DNA from: Halorhabdus amylolytica
GTDB lineage: Archaea > Halobacteriota > Halobacteria > Halobacteriales > Haloarculaceae
NCBI RefSeq assembly: GCF_004944975.1
Contig: NZ_SPQG01000004.1
Coordinates: 98,559-162,558 of the forward strand
Reading direction: 5' to 3'
Length of the DNA: 64,000 nucleotides
Position 1 is the stretch's first letter. Every line of letters starts with the position of its first letter. The position numbers were made by a program, and so were the translations under genes. Below the pieces are notes generated by a model. The model made no database searches. It was not told where the DNA came from and saw nothing but the letters and a program-made list of their open reading frames with translations. Of the stretch, positions 44,098-53,002 are shown in pieces.

Positions 44098-44868
44098 ATG
44101 TGTTCTCGCCGGTCAATACGCCTTGAGGAGATGGTATGGCCAGCAGTTGAGTCGGCTCTCGAGCGCGGGACACGGACGGTGATCGTCTCGGTCGGTTCGA
44201 TCGAACAGCACGGCCCACACCTCCCGTTAAATATGGATACGTTGGACGGGGACGAACTCGCGGAACGGATCGCAATCGCGTTGGGCGATGCGCTGGCCGC
44301 CCCGACGATCCGGCCCGGGTGTTCGGGCCATCACATGGAGTTCCCGGGAACAATCACTGTTCCACCGGAAACGTTGATGGACGTCGTGGAATCATATTGT
44401 CGGTCGCTCGACCATCATGGCTTCGAATCCATCGTCCTCGTTCCAACCCACGGCGGTAACTTTGGGCCGGTCAAGACGATCGCCCCCGAGGTCGCCCGGG
44501 AGATCGAGGCGTCGGTGATCCCGGTCGCTGATCTCGACGAGCACATGGAATTGCTGAACGAGGGACTGTCCGAGGCCGGCGTCGAGTACGAACAGGATGT
44601 CATTCACGCCGGCGCCGCCGAGACGGCGATGGTGCTAGCGATCGAAAACGACCTGGTCAGAACGGAGCAGCTCGAACGCGGGACGGAAGGCGAACTGTCC
44701 ACGGCCCGGCTGCTCAGTGAAGGATTCAAATCGATCACCGAGAACGGCGTCCTCGGTGATCCGACGGAAGCGACCGCAGCGGCGGGCGAAATGATCATCC
44801 AGACGGTCGTCGAGGCCTACGTCGAACACATCGAATCCGAGCGCCGTGCCGTCCGATCGAGTCACTAG
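44098..44868 (+). CDS. Creatininase-family amidohydrolase
   Basis: A 256-residue protein with the metal-binding set of the family: VSVGSIEQHGPHLPLNMDT (Glu, His, Asp), GCSGHHMEFPGT (His), VPTHGGNFG and HAGAAETAMVL (Glu). Members include creatinine amidohydrolase, MftE peptidase and FAPy-type deformylases, so the substrate is open. A GGTTTT element about 30 bases upstream of the ATG at 44098 fixes the start; longer in-frame extensions cross it. Confidence 0.87.
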   Translation: MCSRRSIRLEEMVWPAVESALERGTRTVIVSVGSIEQHGPHLPLNMDTLDGDELAERIAIALGDALAAPTIRPGCSGHHMEFPGTITVPPETLMDVVESYCRSLDHHGFESIVLVPTHGGNFGPVKTIAPEVAREIEASVIPVADLDEHMELLNEGLSEAGVEYEQDVIHAGAAETAMVLAIENDLVRTEQLERGTEGELSTARLLSEGFKSITENGVLGDPTEATAAAGEMIIQTVVEAYVEHIESERRAVRSSH

Positions 44869-44934
44869 CCGCGTGCGGGATCGAGCCTAGTGATAGGAGC
44901 CACAGCCGCTGTGCGTGCCACCGAATTGGCGGCG

Positions 44935-44950
44935 GTTGGAATATTCCAAC
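44935..44950. promoter_or_regulatory. 16-bp palindrome upstream of the metal ATPase
   Basis: GTTGGAATATTCCAAC is perfectly symmetrical. It ends just before a GCTTATC element (44955-44961) that lies about 26-30 bases from the ATG at 44987. A metal sensor of the ArsR or similar type could bind here, over the BRE position. Confidence 0.6.
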
Positions 44951-44986
44951 TAAGGCTTATCGAACTCCCGGCACTACGTCACGGTA

Positions 44987-47482
44987 ATGAGCGACGACGA
45001 GACGACGGGGCGATCAGACGACCGAGGAGGAGCCACAGCACAGGAACGCGGCGGCGAGGCAGGCCAGACGGTCACGGCACGAATGACCGTCCCGGAGATG
45101 GACTGTCCGTCGTGTGCGAGCAAGGTCGACGGGAGCCTCGACCGTGTCGATGGCGTCACGGAGGTGTCGCTGTCGCCCACCAAAGGAACGGCGACGGTCA
45201 CCTACGATCCCGGGCAAACGACCGAAGACGACGTGATCGCCGCCATCGAGGGCGCAGGCTACGAGGTTCCCCAGCAGGATGGCGAGGACGACGAAACGGG
45301 CAGCGACGGCCCCGAGGTCGCCCCGCCGACGGAGGTATGGACCAGCCCACGCGCGATCAAGACCTGGATCGGCGCGGCCTTCCTCGTTGCCGGCCTGGCC
45401 ATCGAGTTCGTTCTCACCGGCGCGAACGTCGAGATCGCTGCCGTTCTGGACTACCCGATCGGCGTCGCTGACGCGCTCTTCCTCGTCGCGATCGTCGTCA
45501 GCGGCGCGCCGGTCGTCCGCAGCGGGATCTACTCCGCGCGGGCGCGGAGTCTGGATATCGACCTGCTGATGGGCGTGGCCATCATCGCGGCGACCGGGAT
45601 CGGCTATTTCGTCGAGGCCGCGACGCTTGCGGTCCTGTTCTCCATTGCCGAGCTACTCGAAGACTACGCGATGGACCGGGCGCGCGATTCCCTGCGGGAG
45701 TTGATGGAACTGTCGCCCGACGAGGCAACGGTCAGGCGGGAGGCCGCAGCGACCGACGGGAGCGAGGCCTCCGAACGAGCGAGCGGTGAAACCGCGAGCC
45801 GGGATGGGGAGGAAGTAACCATCCCAGCCGAGGAGGTCGAAATCGGCGAGATAGTCCTCGTCAAACCCGGTGAAAAGATCCCGCTGGACGGCACCGTGAT
45901 CGAGGGTGAGAGTGCGGTCGACGAGTCGCCCATCACTGGCGAGAGCATGCCCGTCGAGAAGAGTGAGGGCGACGAGGTGTTCGCCGGTTCGATCACCGCG
46001 GAAGGCTACCTCGAGGTCGAAGTGACTTCGACGGCCGGGGATTCGACGCTCTCCCGGATCATCGAATTGGTCCAGGGAGCGGAGGAGAACCGGACCGAGA
46101 AAGAACAGTTCGTCGACCGGTTCGCGGGCTACTACACACCCGTCGTCGTCGTGCTGGCGATGCTGACCGCCGCGATTCCGCCGCTGTTGATCGCCGGGAG
46201 TGCGACCGTCGGCCTGGCCGGCTTCGAGGTCGTCCTGCCCGGCGGCTGGCGGCCCTGGTTCGTCCGCGGGCTGACGCTGCTGGTTATCGCCTGCCCGTGT
46301 GCCTTCGTTATCTCGACACCCGTCTCGGTCGTCTCGGGGATCACCAGCGCCGCGAAGAACGGCGTTCTGATCAAGGGGGGCAACTACCTGGAGGCGATGG
46401 GCGAAGTCGACGCGGTCGCACTGGACAAGACCGGGACGCTCACCCGGGGCGAACTTACCGTGACGGATGTCCTCCCGGTCGGAGATCGCGACGAGACCGA
46501 GGTCCTCCGACGGGCGGCCGCGCTGGAACGCCGGAGCGAGCATCCCATCGCGGCAGCGATCCACGAGCGCGCGGACCGTGCCGGGATCGGCGACCTGCCC
46601 GAACCCACTGGCTTCGAGAGTCTGACGGGCAAGGGCGTTCGCGCCGAGATCAGCGGGACGACCGCCTACGCCGGTACGCCCGCGTTGTTCGAGGAACTGG
46701 GCGTCGATCTGGCGGGGCTCGGACTCGATCCGGGCGATGCCGGCTCACGGACGGATGGCGGCAGCGTGCGGGAGCGACCGCGCGAAAAGACGCTCACGGA
46801 GACCCTCGCTGCACTCGAAGACGAGGGCAAAACGATCGTCCTTGTCGGCACAGAACGGGAGGTGTGGGGGGTGCTCGCGATCGCCGACGAGGTGCGTCCG
46901 GGAGCCCGCCGGACGATCGCGCGACTCGGTGATCTCGGCGTCGAGCGCGTCGTCATGTTGACTGGCGACAACGAAGGGACCGCACGGGCGATCGCCGAAC
47001 AGGTCGGAGTCGCCGAATACCGCGCGGAACTCCTGCCCGAGGAGAAGGTCGAGGCCGTCGAGGAGCTACAGGACGAATACGGCGAGGTGGCGATGGTCGG
47101 CGACGGGATCAACGACGCGCCCGCGCTTGCGGCCGCAGACGTGAGCGTCGCGATGGGTGCCGCAGGGACAGACACCGCCCTGGAGACCGCCGACATCGCA
47201 CTGTTGGGTGACGATATCGGCAAGTTGCCCTACCTGTACTCGCTCTCGAACGAGGCTGTCGGCGTGATTAGACAGAACATCTGGGCAAGCCTGGGCGTGA
47301 AAGCCGCCCTCGCAGTCGGCGTCCCCCTCGGATACGTCAGCGTCGCGATCGCGGTCGTCGTCGGTGACATGGGAATGAGTCTGGGCGTCACGGGCAACGC
47401 GATGCGACTGGCCCGGATCGAACCGGACACCGACGCACCTTCCGTCACTGGTTCTCCCCAGGAGTCTGCAGTCGAACGGTGA
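44987..47482 (+). CDS. Heavy-metal P-type ATPase, Zn/Cd type
   Basis: An 831-residue P1B ATPase. The N-terminal HMA domain has MDCPSCASKV (residues 37-46). Membrane helices and actuator domain with VDESPITGESMPVEK follow. The transport motif CPC is at C436-C438 (IACPCAFVISTPVS), the phosphorylation site DKTGT at D480, and the hinge GDGINDAPALAAADV. CPC with DMGMSLGVTGNAMRL in the last helix fits Zn/Cd/Pb export (ZntA) rather than copper, where SPC/CPC is followed by other motifs. A 20-residue repeat-derived insert interrupts the start of the actuator domain. A palindrome upstream suggests metal control. Confidence 0.92.
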   Translation: MSDDETTGRSDDRGGATAQERGGEAGQTVTARMTVPEMDCPSCASKVDGSLDRVDGVTEVSLSPTKGTATVTYDPGQTTEDDVIAAIEGAGYEVPQQDGEDDETGSDGPEVAPPTEVWTSPRAIKTWIGAAFLVAGLAIEFVLTGANVEIAAVLDYPIGVADALFLVAIVVSGAPVVRSGIYSARARSLDIDLLMGVAIIAATGIGYFVEAATLAVLFSIAELLEDYAMDRARDSLRELMELSPDEATVRREAAATDGSEASERASGETASRDGEEVTIPAEEVEIGEIVLVKPGEKIPLDGTVIEGESAVDESPITGESMPVEKSEGDEVFAGSITAEGYLEVEVTSTAGDSTLSRIIELVQGAEENRTEKEQFVDRFAGYYTPVVVVLAMLTAAIPPLLIAGSATVGLAGFEVVLPGGWRPWFVRGLTLLVIACPCAFVISTPVSVVSGITSAAKNGVLIKGGNYLEAMGEVDAVALDKTGTLTRGELTVTDVLPVGDRDETEVLRRAAALERRSEHPIAAAIHERADRAGIGDLPEPTGFESLTGKGVRAEISGTTAYAGTPALFEELGVDLAGLGLDPGDAGSRTDGGSVRERPREKTLTETLAALEDEGKTIVLVGTEREVWGVLAIADEVRPGARRTIARLGDLGVERVVMLTGDNEGTARAIAEQVGVAEYRAELLPEEKVEAVEELQDEYGEVAMVGDGINDAPALAAADVSVAMGAAGTDTALETADIALLGDDIGKLPYLYSLSNEAVGVIRQNIWASLGVKAALAVGVPLGYVSVAIAVVVGDMGMSLGVTGNAMRLARIEPDTDAPSVTGSPQESAVER
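45749..45800 (+). repeat. Dispersed repeat sequence inside the metal ATPase gene
   Basis: The segment starting GCGACCGACGGGAGCGAG matches 7968-7985 exactly and continues with related sequence (CCTC, GAAC, GAGCGGTGA in the same order). It is read in frame as DGSEASERASGETAS, between ATVRREAA and RDGEEVTIPAEEV, where most relatives have no residues. Confidence 0.65.
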
Positions 47483-49433
47483 CGACGCTTCCGCGTGGGT
47501 CGTTCTCAATGAACTCGAGGGTGCCGTCGGAATATTGCACGATGAGGTGAACCAACCACAGCCCGATACCCCGTCCGTGAAACAGCGGCTCGATGTTCCG
47601 TTCGCCGGTCAGCACCTGTCGTTCCATCTCGGGGATTCCCGGTCCGTCGTCCGCGATGGAGATCTCGATGACCTCGCCGGTCCGTCCGACCGAGACCGTG
47701 ATCGACGGGATCGAGCGGTCGGAATGAACGATAGCGTTCTCGAGGAGTTCTTCGATCGCCCGGTCGAGATACTCGACCGCGAGGACGGACTCGTCGGCCG
47801 GTGCCTGGAGAGTCACGTCGGCCCCGGGATGTCGCTCGCGGATCTCTGTGACGACTGACTCGGCTACCGAGACGGCGTCGATCTCGACTGTCGGACGGGG
47901 TTCCGCGAGGAAGTTCGTTATCTCCCGCTCCTTTCGAACCGTGTCCTGGAGCCCTTCACCCGTCCGGATGATGCGTTCCGCACACGCTTTTAGATCGTCA
48001 GTCTCTCCCCTGGCGATCACTTCCGCGTTGCCCAGAATGACAGTCAAGTCGTTGGTGAGGTTGTGTCTGAGGACCCGATCGATCGTCCGGATCTGCGTCG
48101 TCCGCGCAACGCGATCGGAAACGTCCCTGACGAGACCGATGAACCCGGTCACCTCGCCGTCCCGGTCCCGCAAGTAGAAGACGTTCGTCTCCCCCGGGAA
48201 CGTCTGTCCGGATTTCTTCTCGTAGTGGACAGTCTGGACGAACGTGGGGTCGTTCATGTGCCGTCCGAGCGATTCTTCCATCGCTTCGAACTCGGCCTCG
48301 CTCTCGTAGATGAATTCCGTCGACTTGCCTTCGATCTCTTCGAGGCTGTACCCGAACAGCTCGGTGAACGCCGGATTGCAGTCGATTATCCGTCGGTCGG
48401 TGTCTGCGACCAGAATGGCGTCCCGGATACTGTCGAATAGCGACTCGTAGCGCTGGCGACTCTTGCGGAGGTCCTCGATCATCTCATTGCGATCGGTCAC
48501 GTCCCTAAGGGAAGCTCCCACGCCGTGGATTTCGCCGTCATCGTCCCGGAGCGGAAAGTACCTGATGTCGAGGATTCGCGTCCCCTGGGCTGCGTGTGTC
48601 CACGTCATCTCGAACTCCACTCGCTCGCCTTCCAGGGCGTCCAGGAGTTGCGGCTCGATCTGTTCGAACGCCGCCTGCCCGATGGTGCTTTCGAGGGTCT
48701 GTCCGCGGACTGTCTTCGCCTCGAGTCCGTGAAACCGACAGTAGGCGTCGTTGGCGAAGAGGAATCGAAGATCCAAATCGACGGCGGCCAGCAGATCACG
48801 GGAACTCTCGACGGCCTGCTTGTAGTGGGTGATCCGTCGTTCGCGCTCCTTACGCTCGGAGATGTCTCTGGCGATCGCGATCCGGTAGGAGTCCCCGCCG
48901 ATTGTGACGTCCGACGCGGAGATCTCAACCGGGAACGTGGTCCCGTCGGCACGGACATGTGCCGTTTCGTAGTACTCCAGCGTCCGCCCTTCAGGCGAGT
49001 CGAGAAACTCCCTGAATGCGGCCGGATCCTCGAACTCGGGATTGAGTTCGGCCACCGACTTCCCGACGAGCGTCGAGCGATCGTATCCGAGGACGTCACA
49101 GGCGGTGTCGTTGACGTCTGTGATCACGCCCGTCTTCGGATCCATGACGAAGACGCTGTCGGTCGCTTCGTCGACCAGTCGCCGGAACAACGTCATGTCC
49201 CGTTCACGTTCGCGCATCCCTTCGACCAGCCTGGCGACGACGATCCCGAAGACCACGAACACGACCAGGATCAACGATCGGATGTACAACTCGTGGGGCG
49301 GCACGCCAGTCACGAGCAGCGCCAGGAACGGCGTTTCGTCGTAGAACAAGAGAGCGTCGAACGCCGCGTCGAGAACCCACACGCAGACCCCGAGCCCGGT
49401 CGCGAGCGTGAGGATCTTCCGCGTGATCCGCAT
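47445..49433 (-). CDS. Multi-PAS sensor histidine kinase
   Basis: A 662-residue kinase. Two membrane helices (about residues 8-30 and 45-70) are followed by three PAS domains: VDEATDSVFVMDPKTGVITD, then a second with DLRFLFANDAYCRFHG, then SIRDAILVADTDRRIIDCNP. The HisKA-like helix has IDRVLRHNLTNDLTVILGNA and the HATPase has ELLENAIVHSDRS and ADDGPGIPEMERQV. The 3' end overlaps the metal ATPase gene tail to tail by 38 bases. A CTTAATT element at about 49459-49465 supports the ATG at 49433. No adjacent response regulator. Confidence 0.9.
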   Translation of the reverse strand: MRITRKILTLATGLGVCVWVLDAAFDALLFYDETPFLALLVTGVPPHELYIRSLILVVFVVFGIVVARLVEGMRERERDMTLFRRLVDEATDSVFVMDPKTGVITDVNDTACDVLGYDRSTLVGKSVAELNPEFEDPAAFREFLDSPEGRTLEYYETAHVRADGTTFPVEISASDVTIGGDSYRIAIARDISERKERERRITHYKQAVESSRDLLAAVDLDLRFLFANDAYCRFHGLEAKTVRGQTLESTIGQAAFEQIEPQLLDALEGERVEFEMTWTHAAQGTRILDIRYFPLRDDDGEIHGVGASLRDVTDRNEMIEDLRKSRQRYESLFDSIRDAILVADTDRRIIDCNPAFTELFGYSLEEIEGKSTEFIYESEAEFEAMEESLGRHMNDPTFVQTVHYEKKSGQTFPGETNVFYLRDRDGEVTGFIGLVRDVSDRVARTTQIRTIDRVLRHNLTNDLTVILGNAEVIARGETDDLKACAERIIRTGEGLQDTVRKEREITNFLAEPRPTVEIDAVSVAESVVTEIRERHPGADVTLQAPADESVLAVEYLDRAIEELLENAIVHSDRSIPSITVSVGRTGEVIEISIADDGPGIPEMERQVLTGERNIEPLFHGRGIGLWLVHLIVQYSDGTLEFIENDPRGSVVTVRLQTPGENQ

Positions 49434-49570
49434 GTCGGGTACTGAGTCGCGGCACGGCCTTAATTGGCCCGGCCTGGACAACCGGCGACGACGAGGTTCG
49501 AACGGTCGATCATCCGCTGCTCTCGACGTCCGGGACGATCCAGTGTGTCACCGTCCCGACGTCGAGAACG

Positions 49571-50206
49571 TCACCGCGCCCCGACGACGACATCGCTCAG
49601 TTCCCGGGTCGCCGTCTCCGGATCGTCGGCCCCGGTGATCTCGGTAATCACGGCCACGCCGTCGGCCCCGGCCCGGATCACCTCAGCGGCATTGTCGGCC
49701 GTGACGCCGCCGATTCCGACGACCGGGATGTCGACGGCGTCGACGATGTCGGCGAGTCGGTCGGTCCCGATGGCGTACTCCTCGTCGTCGATGTCGTCTT
49801 TCGATCCGGTGGCGTAGATCGCCCCGACGCCGAGGTAGTCCGCGCCGGCCTCTTCGGCCGCCCGGGCGTCCTCGACGAAGGACACGGACCGGCCGATGAT
49901 AGCGTCCTCGCCCAGTAAGTCGCGGGCGACTGGGACGGGCAGGTCCTCGTCGCCGAGATGAACGCCGTCCGCGTCGAGGGCGAGCGCCAGGTCCACGCGA
50001 TCGTTGACGATCAGCGCCACGCCCGCCTCCCGGGTGATCTCCCGCACCTCCCTCCCCATCTCGTAGCGTTCGCGGGCACTCATGTCCTTCTCCCGGAGCT
50101 GGACCACGCTGACGCCGCCGTCGATTGCCCCTCGAACGACCTCTGGAGTGGTTCGATTGCCCGAGAGTGACTCCTGTGTGACGAGGTAGACATCCCAGTC
50201 CGTCAT
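49571..50206 (-). CDS. thiE: Thiamine-phosphate synthase
   Basis: A 211-residue TIM barrel that joins hydroxymethylpyrimidine diphosphate and thiazole phosphate. Motifs: VSVVQLREKDMSARE, VALIVNDRVDLALALDADGVHLG, IGRSVSFVEDA (usually IGxSxH) and YLGVGAIYATGSKDD with VVGIGGVTADN. Start MTDWDVYLV agrees with relatives. No thiM or thiD beside it. Confidence 0.94.
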   Translation of the reverse strand: MTDWDVYLVTQESLSGNRTTPEVVRGAIDGGVSVVQLREKDMSARERYEMGREVREITREAGVALIVNDRVDLALALDADGVHLGDEDLPVPVARDLLGEDAIIGRSVSFVEDARAAEEAGADYLGVGAIYATGSKDDIDDEEYAIGTDRLADIVDAVDIPVVGIGGVTADNAAEVIRAGADGVAVITEITGADDPETATRELSDVVVGAR

Positions 50207-50267
50207 AGGCACAGGTCGGGCTGGCAACGACGAGTGCATTGCGGTTCCGGGGTTGGGAACGGGCGCG

Positions 50268-50702
50268 TCACGTCCCACGATCCCGCGCTCGCTCGTGGGC
50301 GCGTTCGATCGCCTCGATGAGTTCGGCGGGCCCGGACGCGGCTGCGAGATGAGTATTGCAGTCACAGTCCGAAGCGCCGATCCCCTCGATCGGCGTGCAA
50401 TCCGTGGCGATCGCCCGGGCAACGGTACACTCGATGTCGACTCCTTCGGTCGTCACCACCTCCAGGATGCACGTCGCCGGATGCCCGAGGAGGTAATCGA
50501 CGTGCCAGTGGCTGGCGTCCCGTTCGCCCGCGGCGAGTTCGCGATGGCGGTCGATCCGGGCGAACCCACCCCTCCCGAACGCGCTACCGGTGTAGGCGTA
50601 CGCGCCCGCCTCGAGGTCGTACTCGCCCGCCGCACCGAAAGTGATCGTCGCCCGCTCGGCGAGTTCGATCACGAGCGTGTAGGTCCCCTGATCGGCTGTC
50701 AC
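50268..50702 (-). CDS. DUF123 / GIY-YIG-like nuclease family protein
   Basis: A 144-residue protein: TYTLVIELAERATITFGAAG, then GAYAYTGSAFGRGGFARIDRH (the GIY-YIG-like core with Arg) and HWHVDYLLGHP. Cysteine-bearing C-terminal sequence IGASDCDCNTHL follows. Archaeal DUF123 proteins are distant GIY-YIG nucleases; activity is untested for most. The start is GTG at 50702. It lies 61 bases upstream of thiE on the same strand. Confidence 0.85.
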   Translation of the reverse strand: MTADQGTYTLVIELAERATITFGAAGEYDLEAGAYAYTGSAFGRGGFARIDRHRELAAGERDASHWHVDYLLGHPATCILEVVTTEGVDIECTVARAIATDCTPIEGIGASDCDCNTHLAAASGPAELIEAIERAHERARDRGT

Positions 50703-50850
50703 GACCCACCGTTTGTTTCGGTGCCCGAAACGTCCAGCGATCGCGCCCGCGAGAAGATAGGTCGGCCTAATCCCTCACGTTTGTCCACATCTGTTTTCAG
50801 GTACCGGGAACACCCACCCTCTCTTTTTGGTAGACCTAGCTTACACCTAC

Positions 50851-50864
50851 TTAGGTGAGACTAA
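50851..50864 (+). promoter_or_regulatory. Iron-box-like operator of feoAB
   Basis: TTAGGTGAGACTAA abuts the feoA ATG. It has the TTAGG...CTAA frame of the sites at 31789 and 39948 with a weaker right arm. A second imperfect copy (ACCTAGCTTACACCTA, 50834-50849) precedes it, and the CTTTTT stretch at 50822-50827 is a likely TATA element. Confidence 0.65.
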
Positions 50865-51095
50865 ATGAGTGACGTACTGGCCGACGTGGGCTCTGGGGAG
50901 GCCGTCCGGTTGGTGGAGGTACCGGACGGGGACACCCGGGCACGGTTGTTACGGCTCGGGTTCCTGGACGGTGCCGTGGAGTGTCGCCACCAGATCCGCA
51001 GCGGGCCGGTGATCGTCCGTCGGAACGGGACCGAGCTGGCGTTGGGGTCGGCGCTGGCCGAGGAGATCCAGGTCGATCGGGAGGGCGGTGAGTGA
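50865..51095 (+). CDS. feoA: Ferrous iron transport protein A
   Basis: A 76-residue SH3-like beta-barrel protein: VRLVEVPDGDTRARLLRLGFLDGAVECRH, then GPVIVRRNGTELALGSALAEEI, the standard FeoA layout. It assists the FeoB GTPase. It starts immediately after an iron-box-like sequence and overlaps feoB (GTGA). Confidence 0.92.
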   Translation: MSDVLADVGSGEAVRLVEVPDGDTRARLLRLGFLDGAVECRHQIRSGPVIVRRNGTELALGSALAEEIQVDREGGE

Positions 51096-53002
51096 GCATG
51101 GACGGGTGTCACGACACCGGGTGTGACGCGAGCGAGATCGAGGCCGAGGATACGCTCGCGCTGGTGGGCTGTCCGAACGTCGGCAAGAGCGTCGTCTTCG
51201 GCGAACTCGCCGAGGAGTACGTCGATGTCTCCAATTACCCCGGCACGACCGTCGACACCACGCTCGCGGAGTTCGGCGACTACAAACTGACCGACACGCC
51301 CGGCGTCTACGGCATCTCGGCGTTCGACGAGGAGGAACGGGTCACCCGCGAGATCGTCCTCGAGGCCGACGCTGTCGTCAACGTCGTCGATGCCACCCAC
51401 CTCGATCGGGACCTCTTCCTGACGCTGCAGCTGCTGGACATGGGCATCCCGACGGTCGTCGCCCTGAACATGATGGACGAGGCCGAGGCCGGCGGGATCG
51501 ACATCGACGTCGAGGCATTAGAGGACGCGCTTGGCGTCCCTGTCGTCCCGACCGTCGCCGTCGACGGCGAGGGGATCGACGACCTGCGCGAACGGATCCC
51601 CGAGGCAACCGCGCCCGAGGAGACCGCCGTCGAGGAGTATTACGACGAGCTGCCCGAGGAACTCGAGGCCACTCGCGCCGAGAAGACGCTGCTGGTCGAG
51701 GGCGACGAGCCACTGGCTCGGGAGGTCGACGTCGGCGGCGTGATGGCTGACGGCGGATCGGCGGCGCTGGTCGAGCCCGGCATGCGCGAGGTAGTCTACG
51801 GGGACCGGCGCTCGCGGGTCCAGTCCATCGCCGACGAGGTCCAGTCCGTCACGGAGATCGACGGCGGGATCCGCGAGACGATCTCGGATCTCATGGTCAA
51901 CCCCCTGACCGGGACGCCGATCGCCCTGGCGATGCTCGGAGTTATCTTCTACGTCATCGGCGGGCTGGTCGCCCAGCGGATCGTCGGCTACACCGAGGGG
52001 CTGTTCTTCGGCGAGTACTACAACCCCGCCGTCAACGAGTTCGTCGGCGGACTCATCCCCGCTACGGGCTGGGCCGAGCCCATCGAATTCCTGTTGCTCA
52101 ACGACAACCTCGGTCTGCTGACGATCACCGTCCAGTACATCGTCGGCGTCCTGCTGCCGCTGGTGATGGCCTTCTACCTCGCGATCGGCCTGCTCGAGGA
52201 CTCGGGCATCCTGCCCCGCCTGGCCGTGCTGACCGACCGCGGGCTCAACCGGATCGGCCTCAACGGCCGGGCAGTCGTCCCGATGATCGTCGGTGTCGGC
52301 TGTGTGACGATGGCGGTCATCACCACCCGGATGGTCGGCTCCAAACGCGAGCGCCTCATCTCGACTGCACTGCTGGGTCTGGCAATCCCCTGTTCGGCCC
52401 AGATCGGCGTCATCATGGGACTGCTGGCCGGCCTCGGGCTCGTCTGGTGGTTCGGCTACCTCGGCGTACTCGTGGCGGTGCTGGGCGTCGCCGGGCTCGC
52501 CCTCGATCGCACGCTGCCCGGCGAAGGCCAGGCACTGGTAACGGAACTGCCGCGGCTGCGCGTCCCCCGGCCGGGGAACATCCTCCGGAAGACCTACAAC
52601 CGCACGAAGATGTTCCTGCGGGAGGCCGCACCGCTGTTCGCCGGGACGGCGCTGGTCGTCTCCCTGCTCGATTACGTCGGCGGGCTCGAGGCCATCATGA
52701 ACGGCCTGCGGCCGCTGACCTCGCTGATCGGCATGCCCGCGGACTTCGGGCAGATCCTCGTCCTCGGGTTGATCAGGCGGGACTTCGCGGCCGCCGGCAT
52801 GACCAACATGGCGTTGAGTCACGCCCAGATCTTCGTCGGACTGATCGTCATCACGCTGTTCGTCCCCTGCATCCTGACGATGACGATGATACTCAAGGAG
52901 CGCGACAAGAAAACCGCGATCCTGATGTGGCTTGGCTCGTGGGTCGCGGCCTTCACCGTCGGCGGACTCGCGGCTGCCACCCTCGGGGTGCTCGGGCTAT
53001 GA
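51092..53002 (+). CDS. feoB: Ferrous iron transporter B
   Basis: A 636-residue protein: G domain with G1 VGCPNVGKSVVF, G2 NYPGTTVDT, G3 LTDTPGVYGI and G4 NMMDEAE, then a helical linker. A membrane part of about eight to ten helices with two Gate motifs follows (EDSGILPRLAVLTDRGLNRIG and FTVGGL end). It imports Fe2+ across the cytoplasmic membrane. Start taken at the GTG that overlaps the feoA stop; the ATG at 51098 differs by two residues. The next gene overlaps by 4 bases. Confidence 0.95.
   Translation: MSMDGCHDTGCDASEIEAEDTLALVGCPNVGKSVVFGELAEEYVDVSNYPGTTVDTTLAEFGDYKLTDTPGVYGISAFDEEERVTREIVLEADAVVNVVDATHLDRDLFLTLQLLDMGIPTVVALNMMDEAEAGGIDIDVEALEDALGVPVVPTVAVDGEGIDDLRERIPEATAPEETAVEEYYDELPEELEATRAEKTLLVEGDEPLAREVDVGGVMADGGSAALVEPGMREVVYGDRRSRVQSIADEVQSVTEIDGGIRETISDLMVNPLTGTPIALAMLGVIFYVIGGLVAQRIVGYTEGLFFGEYYNPAVNEFVGGLIPATGWAEPIEFLLLNDNLGLLTITVQYIVGVLLPLVMAFYLAIGLLEDSGILPRLAVLTDRGLNRIGLNGRAVVPMIVGVGCVTMAVITTRMVGSKRERLISTALLGLAIPCSAQIGVIMGLLAGLGLVWWFGYLGVLVAVLGVAGLALDRTLPGEGQALVTELPRLRVPRPGNILRKTYNRTKMFLREAAPLFAGTALVVSLLDYVGGLEAIMNGLRPLTSLIGMPADFGQILVLGLIRRDFAAAGMTNMALSHAQIFVGLIVITLFVPCILTMTMILKERDKKTAILMWLGSWVAAFTVGGLAAATLGVLGL

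Noticed and set aside
44987..47482. Copper-type assignment of the P-type ATPase
   Set aside because: The CPC motif is followed by AFVISTP, and the last helix has DMGMSLGVTGNAMRL, which fit the Zn/Cd group better.
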